Origin: Candidatus Pacearchaeota archaeon
Lineage (GTDB): Archaea; Nanobdellota; Nanobdellia; Pacearchaeales; GW2011-AR1
Direction of reading: 5' to 3'
Length of the DNA: 40,648 bases
Assembly (NCBI GenBank): GCA_018304105.1
Contig: JAGVWX010000005.1
Location: forward strand, 1 to 40,648
Notes under the pieces: model-generated
Told to the model about the DNA's origin: nothing
Databases searched by the model: none
Seen by the model: only the letters and a program-made list of their open reading frames with translations
Program-made: the position numbers and the translations under genes
In this document: one piece after another, positions 16,673 to 24,453 of the stretch
How positions within the stretch are numbered: the first letter of the stretch is position 1
Layout: each line of letters starts with the position of its first letter

Positions 16673-16774
16673 TGGCTTTGCCAAGCCATGCGGCAAACAA
16701 TGTTTGCCTAGAGGCTTAATTTGCATAGCAGATTAAGCATCGCGATGGTTTCTGAAGGAAACGCATCTAGGGGC
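16669..16774 (+). repeat. Hairpin series with repeated tRNA-Thr 3' acceptor ends
   Basis: The tRNA's 3' acceptor strand CTAGAGGC (16664-16671) recurs at 16708-16715 and as CTAGGGGC at 16767-16774. Between copies are near-perfect hairpins: 16669-16687 (8-bp stem, TTT loop), 16692-16708 (7 bp, AAT loop), 16715-16737 (10 bp with one G-T, ATA loop) and 16744-16767 (GATG-GTTTC / GAAAC-CATC, one bulge). This mirrors the truncated 5' copies on the other side. Confidence 0.8.
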
Positions 16775-16829
16775 TTTGAACTAAAATAGCTTAACCAAAA
16801 TTTATAAGCCAGACGTGCCTTTGTAATAT

Positions 16830-16937
16830 ATGAAAAAGAAACTTCTTAGAGTGTTATATTGGATATTCTTCTTATTTGGGATTTTGGTAATTGGCGCGGG
16901 AATCTTCTTGATATTGAGGAATTTAGGAGTTGTTTAA
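16830..16937 (+). CDS. 35-aa single-span membrane peptide
   Basis: MKKKLLRVLYWIFFLFGILV and onwards to LGVV: a basic N-terminus followed by one long hydrophobic helix (about residues 6-30). A TATA-like ATTTATAAG at 16799-16807 lies about 25 bases before the ATG, so the start is leaderless and probably genuine. The stop is followed immediately by the GTG of the next small membrane gene, suggesting a two-gene unit. Function unknown; too short for family assignment. Confidence 0.6.
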   Translation: MKKKLLRVLYWIFFLFGILVIGAGIFLILRNLGVV

Positions 16938-17129
16938 GTGGACTCCAGAATCTTGGAGTTAATGAATCAGTTGATAGTGCTTGTCGTTTATGGAATTGTA
17001 TTATCTATGGAAATATCGCACGAGAGCTTGGACACATTGAATACATTGATAACTGTCGGAGGAATTGTATTTAGTGTGGTGCTTATGTTCTTTACTTGGT
17101 ATTTGAAATCTGAAAAGATTGTTGTTTAG
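16938..17129 (+). CDS. 63-aa two-span membrane protein
   Basis: Starts with GTG directly after the TAA of the 35-aa peptide gene, an arrangement that implies coupled translation. The protein has two probable membrane helices (about residues 8-25, LNQLIVLVVYGIVLS region, and 38-56, ITVGGIVFSVVLMFFTWYL) and a short basic tail. No family recognised. It converges on the MazG-like gene with two bases between. Confidence 0.55.
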   Translation: MDSRILELMNQLIVLVVYGIVLSMEISHESLDTLNTLITVGGIVFSVVLMFFTWYLKSEKIVV

Positions 17130-17131
17130 TA

Positions 17132-17521
17132 TTATTTGATTTGTGAGTCAAATTCTTTATTATCATGTCCACCAGCAAGCTTATTTGCGTGCCCAACTTT
17201 TTTCATGACTTCTGGAGGCATTCTTTTTTCATATTCGTTTAGGGTATTTTGTAAAGACACGGAAGAATCTATACCCATTTGATTAGAAAGTTTTAGCAAA
17301 AGAAACAAAGTATCGCCAATAAAATCAGAAGCTTCTTCTTTGTTGTTTTTGATAACTTCTTTTTGTTTCTCGTCGTTAATCCATTTAATTAAACTCCAAA
17401 ACTCTCCGACTTCTTCTGTTATGTTTAGAGCCAAGTCCTTTAAATTCCAGTTGTTTTCCCAGCCCCCGGCAATATCAAACTGTTTAATCTTTTTCTGAGC
17501 TTCTTTTATTTCCATGGACAT
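17132..17521 (-). CDS. MazG-like nucleotide pyrophosphohydrolase
   Basis: 129 residues of the all-alpha NTP pyrophosphohydrolase superfamily. The metal-binding motif is split as expected: EEVGEFW near residue 36 (EExxE type) and EEASDFIGDTLFLLLKLSNQMG near 62-83 (ExxD). Such enzymes hydrolyse NTPs or dNTPs to the monophosphate and pyrophosphate, often removing aberrant nucleotides. It is single-domain, unlike the two-domain MazG of bacteria. A second, different member of the superfamily is encoded at 26357-26722. Start MSMEIKEAQ; no signal or membrane segment. Confidence 0.85.
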   Translation of the reverse strand: MSMEIKEAQKKIKQFDIAGGWENNWNLKDLALNITEEVGEFWSLIKWINDEKQKEVIKNNKEEASDFIGDTLFLLLKLSNQMGIDSSVSLQNTLNEYEKRMPPEVMKKVGHANKLAGGHDNKEFDSQIK

Positions 17522-17554
17522 CGATAATCAAACTTGTTTATATTTGTTTTCTTG

Positions 17555-18115
17555 TTAGTTTTCATCCACTAATCTGGCTTTGCCGCCCTGGATGAAGATT
17601 TTGGCGATGTCAGAGTGAAGGTTTGCAAGCTGGCCGGACTTGAAAGGGCCGATAGTGCTGCCAGTATGGTCAATGAAAGGATCTACATTTTCCTTGAAGA
17701 TTATCATTTTATTTTTTTCTTCTTTTTTTGAGCTTTCTCCGTTTAGGATTCTTGTAATATCCTTGTCTCCTTGTTCGAATGCTTTGATGACTTCTTCAAA
17801 TAATTGTTTTTCGATGGGAAGCATGTTTTCGTAATCTCTTTTCATAATTCCGGTCTCGGTGGCCACCAATACGAGATTAAGGAGTTTGCGTTTTCTTTTT
17901 AGAATTAATTCCCTAAACAACGAAATCGCATTCTCCAGTTGTTTTTTTGATTTTGCGATAGAATCTGAAAAGAGGTTGTCTTTGTTTGATTCGAGGGGTT
18001 TGTTTTCTTCAAGATACTCTTTGAATTCTTCGACGAATTTTTTTGGAAGGTTTTGAAGCTGTTCTGAATATTTCTCTTTTCTCAGGATTTCGTATAATTC
18101 ATTATAACCAATCAT
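17555..18115 (-). CDS. Archaeal GINS subunit (Gins51-like)
   Basis: 186 residues from ATG 18115; an ORF extends 19 codons further, but a TATA-like TTTTTATAAAC (about 18137-18147) just upstream favours the internal MIGYNELYEILRKEKYSEQL start. The helical A domain fills the first two thirds (LPKKFVEEFKEYLEENK ... IMKRDYENMLPIEKQLFEEVIKAF) and a small B domain the last 55 residues (VDPFIDHTGSTIGPFKSGQLANL then IFIQGGKARLVDE), the A-then-B order of Gins51. GINS binds MCM and Cdc45/GAN (RecJ-like) in the archaeal replicative helicase; a RecJ-family gene is at 35004. The identification is by pattern and not fully certain. Confidence 0.75.
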   Translation of the reverse strand: MIGYNELYEILRKEKYSEQLQNLPKKFVEEFKEYLEENKPLESNKDNLFSDSIAKSKKQLENAISLFRELILKRKRKLLNLVLVATETGIMKRDYENMLPIEKQLFEEVIKAFEQGDKDITRILNGESSKKEEKNKMIIFKENVDPFIDHTGSTIGPFKSGQLANLHSDIAKIFIQGGKARLVDEN

Positions 18116-18205
18116 AGAATTACCTCTGTTCGGGTGTTTATAAAAATTAGGGTAGTAAACTTTGGAGTGCAATAATTATTTAAACGGCGTTTACCCTGAG
18201 AGCAT

Positions 18206-21046
18206 ATGAAAAAGAGGAGTTTGAGGTTTGTTTATCCAGTTGTGATTTTGCTTCTGCTTTTCGCGGCTATTCTTTTTCTCGCTTACGATTTAAAAAATAT
18301 TCCTTTAGAAAGTCCACCGATAAAAGAGAAATCACAAACGAGTAATGAAGTAATTTTAGAAGGCCAGCTAGACGTTATTGTAGTAGATGATTTCGAGAAT
18401 AAGCACAGTTGGAATGAATATTATTTAAATTTGGATGGAAAAGATATTCGTAAATTGGACATAACAAATACTCCAGAATATAAAAATATTGAGCCAGGCA
18501 CGAAAATTAGGGTGAGTGGAACTACGGATAAAACAAAAAAAGAGCTTCGTGCGAAATCTATTACAAAGGTTGAGCAAGAACTATCCTACGGAAAAAATCA
18601 ATTAACAGAAGAAAATGTTTATTTTAGCCCGATTGATGACTCGTCTGTTTTGGGTGAGAAAAAGATTGTTGCAGTGTTAGTTAATTTCGCAGACGATCAA
18701 TCCCAGCCAATTAGTATTCAGCAAGCACAAGATAGATTATTTAATTCAAATAGATCTTTAGCATCTTATATGTCTGAAGTATCATATGGAAAAATGAACT
18801 TAACAGGACAGGTTTATGGGTGGTTTACTTCATCTTTAACACAATCAGAAGCTTCAGAATATCCATTTCCGACTATCAAAGAAGTAATAACTTATTTAGA
18901 TCCCGTTGTGTATTTTCCAGATGTAGATTATGTAATGATAATTTATGGTCCTCATCTTAATACGTCTTGGGCCGGATCTGCTGATCTCGGGAAAAGGAAA
19001 GTTCAAACATGGGATGGTGAATCGTATCTAGGAGTAACATTGATAAATGATAATCTGAATTATTTTTCAAATGGAAATACATTAGGAGGAATACCGATTC
19101 ACGAGTTGGGTCATAATATTGGATTGTATCATGCTAATAATTTGGAATGTGGTGATGTGTCAATAGCGAATAATTGTATATCTGACGTATACGGGGACAT
19201 GTTTGATATAATGGGATCTCATCAGCCAGGGGTATGGGGGCAGTTTAATGGATTTCATAAATCTAAAATAGGGTGGCTAAATTCTGAGAATATAATAGAA
19301 GTTAACGGTATAGTAAATCAAGACTTTACTATTTATCCGATAGAATTGCCGGGTTCACAATTAAAGATGTTAAAAATAGATACTCCTTATTTTAATTATT
19401 CTGTGGAATATCGAAAACCAATCGGATTTGATAAAGGGTTTGATAAATTTTATAATGCTCAGAACGTTATGTCTTTTGTAGAAGAAGTTTACGACGGGGC
19501 TCTTGTTCATATAGATTTGTTTAATCTTGGAGATACACAACTTATTGATATGAGTCCGCACCATGGTACAGATTTATTTGATATGCGTCTTGATAATCAG
19601 GTAGCTGTTCTTCGTCCTGGTCAGATTTTTTCTGATTCCTCTAGGGGATTGTCAATTACAACATTAGAAGCGGCAGACAATTATCTAAAGGTTCATATTA
19701 AGTATGAACTGCCATGCATAGACTCAGACAATGGAATAAACTATACCATTAAAGGAAATTTAAGTTACAACCCGCTTCCCAATGGAAGCTATCAATACAC
19801 TGTTTGGGATAGTTGTTCAGGTAACAAAAATGTTTTTGAAAGATATTGTGATGCAAATGGCGCTCCCAAGGATACGACATATACTTGTCCGATAAACTGT
19901 CTCAATGGCGCTTGTACTAACCAGCCAAAATGTATAGACTCCGATAACGGAATAAATTATAATGTGAAAGGAATTCTCCAATATAATCTATTATCCAACG
20001 GAGCATATCAATATTCAGTAACTGACTCTTGTTCAGGAAACAAGAATGTATTTGAAAGATATTGTGATGCAAATGGCGCTCCGAAAGATATAACATATAC
20101 TTGTCCGATAAACTGTCTGAATGGTGCCTGTACCAATCAACCAAAATGTATTGATAGCGACGGCGGACTGAGTTATAACGTGAAAGGGAAATTAAACTAC
20201 AATTTACTTAGCAACGGAAGTTATCAATACACAGTTTGGGATGGATGTACTGGAGTAAGCAGTGTTTTTGAGAGGTATTGTGATGCAAATGGAGCTACCC
20301 AAAGTACAACTTATACATGTCCTTATGGGTGCTCTAACGGGGCGTGCAAACAGCAACAAGTGCTTGGATGCAGCGATTCAGACGGCGGATTAGATTATTT
20401 TACACAAGGAACAATTCAGTACGGCCAAATTATAAATGGGAATTACCAATATTCGGCAAATGATATTTGTTTAGGAAATACATTGATTGAAAGCACATGC
20501 AATGGTATCAATCCGCAGTCGAATTATTATGAATGCTCTAATGGCTGCTCAAATGGCGCTTGCTCGCCAATAGATTCTACAGGGTTGGCAGTAATAACGG
20601 ATTGTCTTAGTGGTAAATCTATTGCAGAGGTTTCTTGGAATGGAAATCTACCTCTCGGTCTCTGGATAATGATAAATCAAGGTTTTACGCCTAATGGAAA
20701 CGATTATTATGCAAAAGCATTTCCAACCACAAATAATGCAGTTATTCCTACTGGTTTTGTTTCACGTTCACAAATCACAGTAAACAACGGAGCTCTTCAG
20801 CCAGTTCCAGAATTAGTTTTGCAGCAAGGTAATCAATACGCTATTTGGATTTGGGATGGTAGCAAAAATTCTCGGGCAGCAACATTTGCAGCCGCAACTT
20901 GTTCCCAAGTATGCGGTGGTGACCACCAGCCATGTTGTGGTACAGATTCAGATTCTATAAACGTCAGATGCCCTCGCGTTAGTATTTCTTCTAGTTCATA
21001 TTGTGAAGCAAGCACAAATCTTTGTAGACCTGGACCAGTAAATTAA
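18206..21046 (+). CDS. Secreted M11-like metallopeptidase with Cys-rich repeats
   Basis: 946 residues. Residues 1-29 are a signal anchor (KKRSLRF then a long hydrophobic run). After an OB-like strand-rich domain comes a metzincin domain with zinc site HELGHNIGLYH (299-309) and downstream YGDMFDIMG, the pattern of M11 (gametolysin-like) peptidases. Four Cys-rich repeats of about 72-75 residues follow (near 503, 575, 647, 722), each with C-x-DSD-x-G, an NGxYQY core, and a terminal Cys cluster ending SNGAC or LNGAC. Then a beta domain (about 790-905) and a tail CCGTDSD...C. It probably acts outside the cell on proteins or partner surfaces. TATA-like TTATTTAAAC near 18176 gives a leaderless ATG 18206. 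Confidence 0.85.
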   Translation: MKKRSLRFVYPVVILLLLFAAILFLAYDLKNIPLESPPIKEKSQTSNEVILEGQLDVIVVDDFENKHSWNEYYLNLDGKDIRKLDITNTPEYKNIEPGTKIRVSGTTDKTKKELRAKSITKVEQELSYGKNQLTEENVYFSPIDDSSVLGEKKIVAVLVNFADDQSQPISIQQAQDRLFNSNRSLASYMSEVSYGKMNLTGQVYGWFTSSLTQSEASEYPFPTIKEVITYLDPVVYFPDVDYVMIIYGPHLNTSWAGSADLGKRKVQTWDGESYLGVTLINDNLNYFSNGNTLGGIPIHELGHNIGLYHANNLECGDVSIANNCISDVYGDMFDIMGSHQPGVWGQFNGFHKSKIGWLNSENIIEVNGIVNQDFTIYPIELPGSQLKMLKIDTPYFNYSVEYRKPIGFDKGFDKFYNAQNVMSFVEEVYDGALVHIDLFNLGDTQLIDMSPHHGTDLFDMRLDNQVAVLRPGQIFSDSSRGLSITTLEAADNYLKVHIKYELPCIDSDNGINYTIKGNLSYNPLPNGSYQYTVWDSCSGNKNVFERYCDANGAPKDTTYTCPINCLNGACTNQPKCIDSDNGINYNVKGILQYNLLSNGAYQYSVTDSCSGNKNVFERYCDANGAPKDITYTCPINCLNGACTNQPKCIDSDGGLSYNVKGKLNYNLLSNGSYQYTVWDGCTGVSSVFERYCDANGATQSTTYTCPYGCSNGACKQQQVLGCSDSDGGLDYFTQGTIQYGQIINGNYQYSANDICLGNTLIESTCNGINPQSNYYECSNGCSNGACSPIDSTGLAVITDCLSGKSIAEVSWNGNLPLGLWIMINQGFTPNGNDYYAKAFPTTNNAVIPTGFVSRSQITVNNGALQPVPELVLQQGNQYAIWIWDGSKNSRAATFAAATCSQVCGGDHQPCCGTDSDSINVRCPRVSISSSSYCEASTNLCRPGPVN
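19710..20575 (+). repeat. Four tandem repeats coding Cys-rich domains
   Basis: Repeats begin near 19713, 19929, 20145 and 20370 inside the metallopeptidase gene, about 216-225 bases each. Copies 1 and 2 are the most similar at DNA level (for example a shared run from AATGTTTTTGAAAGATATTG), copy 3 less so and copy 4 most diverged, indicating stepwise duplication, with the first two the most recent or homogenised by recombination. Confidence 0.85.
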
Positions 21047-21095
21047 GAATTTCCAAGGTAAAAAGAGTTATATACATAATTTGTTTTTTTAATGC

Positions 21096-21674
21096 ATGGA
21101 AAAGGGACTGAGGATTTATCTTTTCAGGCATGGGCAGACGACTTATAACCGAGATAAAAGGTTTACGGGGTGGAGGGACCCTGAATTGACTAGGTTGGGA
21201 AAAGAGCAGGCAAGAGTGATTGCAAGAAAATTGAAGGGAAAGAAGTTTGAAGTTGCGTTTCAGACTAGATTAAAGAGGTCTAAAGAAACGCTTAAGGAAG
21301 TTTTGAAGTATCATCCTGAATGCAGGAAAGTTGTTATTGATGATAGGATGATAGAAAGGAACTACGGAAAATTGAACGGGGTTCTGCACAAAGATTTTAT
21401 TGCCGAATACGGACAAGGAGAGTTTGATAAGATACATAGAGGTTTTAGTGTTAAACCGTCAAAGGGTGAGAGTTTTGCGATTGTTGAAAAAAGGGTAAAG
21501 AGTTTTATTGACGATTTGAAGAAATTAATGAAGAAAGAGAAAGTTAATGTTGCGATTTCTGCGCATGGGAATTCTATACGACTTTTTAGAAAGCTCATGG
21601 AAAAAGCAAATGTTAAGAAAACTGTTTCTTGGACAATTCCATATTTGGATTATTTTGAATATACGATTTGGTAA
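21096..21674 (+). CDS. Phosphoglycerate mutase-like histidine phosphatase
   Basis: 192 residues of the histidine phosphatase superfamily. FRHGQTTYNRDKRFTGW holds the catalytic His, followed by DPELTRLGKEQA, ERNYGKLNG and SAHGNSIR with the second His; KGES is also present. These match cofactor-dependent phosphoglycerate mutase (GpmA type) better than generic phosphatases, though the protein is shorter than the usual 230-250 residues and the TSxLxRAxxT motif reads QTRLKRSKETL. It may be a reduced PGM or a related phosphatase. A TATA-like TTATATACA near 21067 precedes ATG 21096 by about 25 bases. Confidence 0.82.
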   Translation: MEKGLRIYLFRHGQTTYNRDKRFTGWRDPELTRLGKEQARVIARKLKGKKFEVAFQTRLKRSKETLKEVLKYHPECRKVVIDDRMIERNYGKLNGVLHKDFIAEYGQGEFDKIHRGFSVKPSKGESFAIVEKRVKSFIDDLKKLMKKEKVNVAISAHGNSIRLFRKLMEKANVKKTVSWTIPYLDYFEYTIW

Positions 21675-21725
21675 TGCATTATTTATTGACATAAAGATTA
21701 AAAACAAACGAGGTTGGTTTTTTAA

Positions 21726-21941
21726 ATGGCTAAGGAAGGTAAGAGATATATAATTGGTGTTAGATTACCTGGAGTGAATGTTGATTTTTTTAGCGGGTTG
21801 CTTGTCTCTCCCAGAGAAGTTGTTGCAGTAGTGCAAGATATGAGGCTAAATCAAATTTATAATGCCAGACTATACGATGTATCTGATGGGGCAGAAGTTA
21901 ACGAGTCTGATTTGCTCGAGTTAATTGCCGAAGCGCATTAA
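21726..21941 (+). CDS. Small hypothetical protein (71 aa)
   Basis: 71 residues, soluble, beginning MAKEGKRYIIGVRLPGVNVD and ending DLLELIAEAH. No known motif. It has a TATA-like AGATTAAAAAC (about 21694) upstream. The stop codon overlaps the stop of the convergent secreted-protein gene by two or three bases, with no terminator space between. Confidence 0.5.
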   Translation: MAKEGKRYIIGVRLPGVNVDFFSGLLVSPREVVAVVQDMRLNQIYNARLYDVSDGAEVNESDLLELIAEAH

Positions 21942-23602
21942 TTTTCTGTTTGAGTGGTTTTTGTTACACTAACGTCTATCGCGTCTTCGTTTTCAAGAGA
22001 GCCGATAGTTACATCGTAATTGCCGACTGTTGTGGTGCTAAATTCTTTTACGGTTTTTTCGGTTATTGTGTCTCCGTCCACTAATTTAACCTTTAGGAGT
22101 TTGTCTCCCCAGGGGTTTGGGAAAATTCCCAGAAGCTTTTTTCTCTCAATCTTTTCGGGAACTATATAAGTTTCTTTTGATTCAGATTCGCTCAAGATTT
22201 CGGATTCTTTCGGTCGGCCCTGCCGGATTGTCACGACTTCTTCCTTGTTTATTGTTTTTGTAACAGGCGTGTCTGGCTGCGCTACGACTATTTCGTTTTC
22301 AAATACGCTGTTTTGTTTTCCTGTAATGGTAAGAGCCCAGTATTGGTTTGGATAATCATTATTCTTAAAGACGAGCCCTCCGTGAAGGACCATGAAATTA
22401 TTGAACCTCCTGATTTCGCCGTTGAATTCTCCAACGCTTTGGCCAAAGCCCGGGTCTTCAGGATTAAAGATGCTAAGGTTTATTTGAGTTCCAGAATCTG
22501 AGACTTCGCCTTTCAAAGCATATGAATCTTTATTAAATGTCATCTTGCCCCGAGTTTCTTCATCGTCGCCAAGTAAATGCATGGCAACCAGAACGCCTTC
22601 TGATTTGTCTTCATTTGTCGCGAAGCCTTCGCCTTTGAGATATGAATAAGACTCTGAAGCGGGTTGAGGTTCTTGTGGTTCTTTGCCGTAAACTAAAAGG
22701 CCCCTTACGCTTTTTTCATAGTTTGGTGCTTTCGCATAAACTTTGAAGACGTAAGTTCCTTTTTCTTTAGCAGTAATTTTTAAAGCCAGTGATTTTTTTT
22801 CTCCCGAACTAACTGAGACAAGATTTGAGCCCTTGAACTCGCCACCTAACCGCCCTTGTTCTGAAACAAGGACGAGTTCATATTCCTGCGCAGGGTAAAC
22901 GCTGGTGCATTCAATGTTGTTGTAGCAGGGTGTTTCGAAAGGCCGGTAAACGGTCAGCACATATTCTGAAGTGCCGTTTTCTGTGTATTGCTTCTCGGGT
23001 TGGAGGTCAAGTTTTATCTTGTGAGAAGCGGTGTTAGAGTCTAGCACAGACAACAGCCCTTCAGCTTTGGCTTCGTTTCCGTTTTCGTTTACAACTCTTA
23101 CTGCAAACTTATGCTCTCCAGAATTTTCTGCATAAATATTCAACTCAACCGTTATTTTTCCATTGGGTTGAAGAGTAAATTTTTCCGTGCTAAATTTCCC
23201 CTTAAGATTTTGATCTTCTGGCTCGAAATAGAGTTGGTACTCTGAAGCTCGAAGAGAATCTGAGTCTGGCAGAAAGAGCGATTTGACAATTATATTGTAA
23301 GTCGCTTCGCCATTTGCAGAGGTCTGCTTTCGAGGACTAAGACTTATAGAGATGTTATTCTTAGGGAGAGTTTCGGAAACTTTAGTTTCCGTATGGTTTT
23401 TACTTTCAGATTGGGTTTTTGTCAGAGTCGAGTTTGCCGGAGAATAAGATGTTTCAGTCGAATTATTATCTGAATACTCTGCAAAATCAATGTTGCTTAC
23501 GGCAAAGACACCGGAAGTTAGGAGCATAACTAATAGCAATATTGCTAGAGGTTTTGCTAACGCAATCTTTTTTCCTCCTTTCAACTCTTGGGATATTTTC
23601 AT
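21938..23602 (-). CDS. Secreted/anchored beta-rich protein
   Basis: 554 residues from ATG 23602 (an ORF extends 15 codons further). MKISQELKGGKKIALAKPLAILLLVMLLTSGVFA broken after the hydrophobic run is a signal peptide, with cleavage likely after VFA. The mature part is Ser/Thr/Asn-rich, then at least two Ig-like or CARDB-like beta domains (NNISISLSP..., HKIKLDLQPEKQYTENGTSEYVLTVY), and a C-terminal region with TETEN-like end. No enzymatic motif. The gene overlaps the end of the upstream membrane-wHTH gene by 116 bases, and the two are probably one operon; the secreted protein could be the ligand or partner of the membrane regulator. That link is inference. Confidence 0.7.
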   Translation of the reverse strand: MKISQELKGGKKIALAKPLAILLLVMLLTSGVFAVSNIDFAEYSDNNSTETSYSPANSTLTKTQSESKNHTETKVSETLPKNNISISLSPRKQTSANGEATYNIIVKSLFLPDSDSLRASEYQLYFEPEDQNLKGKFSTEKFTLQPNGKITVELNIYAENSGEHKFAVRVVNENGNEAKAEGLLSVLDSNTASHKIKLDLQPEKQYTENGTSEYVLTVYRPFETPCYNNIECTSVYPAQEYELVLVSEQGRLGGEFKGSNLVSVSSGEKKSLALKITAKEKGTYVFKVYAKAPNYEKSVRGLLVYGKEPQEPQPASESYSYLKGEGFATNEDKSEGVLVAMHLLGDDEETRGKMTFNKDSYALKGEVSDSGTQINLSIFNPEDPGFGQSVGEFNGEIRRFNNFMVLHGGLVFKNNDYPNQYWALTITGKQNSVFENEIVVAQPDTPVTKTINKEEVVTIRQGRPKESEILSESESKETYIVPEKIERKKLLGIFPNPWGDKLLKVKLVDGDTITEKTVKEFSTTTVGNYDVTIGSLENEDAIDVSVTKTTQTEN

Positions 23603-24365
23603 ATTTTTTATAAATGGTTTTGGTATATCTAGTTGTAGAAGGAACATTTATGGAACTAAGTGGAACTAGTTTCACTAATTTGTTTTTGCCTTCTCCTTCT
23701 CTGACAATCAATTTTTTCTTTTCGAGATTTACCATGTATCTTGAGAAACTGGCTTTCGGTACATTCAGATGGCTGCGAAGTTCTTTTTGCCTCATCGGTC
23801 TTTTCATTAAAACATCGACGATTTGCTGTTCTTTGTCACTGATAATTGGAAGGATATTTTCGAATCTTTCTCTTCTTTTTGTGGCTTTTTTATAGGCTAA
23901 GAAGCCGCAAAAAAGCAAGACCATTGCCGCGAGCCAGTAAGCCCAGGAATAGTCTTTTTGTTTTTTAAGAATGTATGACATCGTGAATTCGAGTTTTCTG
24001 GAGTCTGCAATTGTTACAGTTTTTTCTTCAATGTCAATTATATTGTCAGAGCCCTGAACAGATTTTATGGAAACCAAGTTTTTAGGCAGGTGAATTTCAA
24101 GGAAAATGTCGTCGTATTCCTCAAGAGAAATGTCAAGTGTCCAAATCCCCCCTTTCAAAGTTAATAGCTGATTTGTAGTTCCGGAAAGATGATTGTTTTC
24201 AAAAGTTGTTCCGGGAAGATCAACGGCTTGATCTGTGTCAACATCGAATTCGGCGTTTCCATTTTCGTCAAGATAAACATTTCCTGTGATGTATGACGCG
24301 GAAACTTGATTAAGAAATAGGGCCATTACTAAAAGTGCAAGGACGAAAAAGAATTTTGTTCTCAT
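23487..24365 (-). CDS. Membrane-bound winged-helix regulator
   Basis: 292 residues: signal peptide (1-23, ending VSA), an extracytoplasmic beta domain (about 24-135), one membrane helix (AYWLAAMVLLFCGFLAYKKA, about 145-164) and a cytoplasmic winged helix (about 170-230: ISDKEQQIVDVLMKRPMRQKELRSHL, VPKASFSRYMVNLEKKKLIV). This outside-domain/TM/wHTH order is known in archaeal membrane regulators and suggests transmembrane signalling to DNA. The last 35 residues (after TRYTKTIYKK) are basic and Cys/Ser-rich and read through the signal-peptide region of the next gene in another frame, so a frameshift or an overlong 3' end is possible. Confidence 0.72.
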   Translation of the reverse strand: MRTKFFFVLALLVMALFLNQVSASYITGNVYLDENGNAEFDVDTDQAVDLPGTTFENNHLSGTTNQLLTLKGGIWTLDISLEEYDDIFLEIHLPKNLVSIKSVQGSDNIIDIEEKTVTIADSRKLEFTMSYILKKQKDYSWAYWLAAMVLLFCGFLAYKKATKRRERFENILPIISDKEQQIVDVLMKRPMRQKELRSHLNVPKASFSRYMVNLEKKKLIVREGEGKNKLVKLVPLSSINVPSTTRYTKTIYKKYENIPRVERRKKDCVSKTSSNIAISYAPNFRCLCRKQH

Positions 24366-24453
24366 GATTTTCGCAATAAAGGCGAGTTTATAAATTTGGT
24401 TGTCACACCGAAGGAATTGGAAGTTTTATAAATGCCGGGGATTTTGAAATAAG

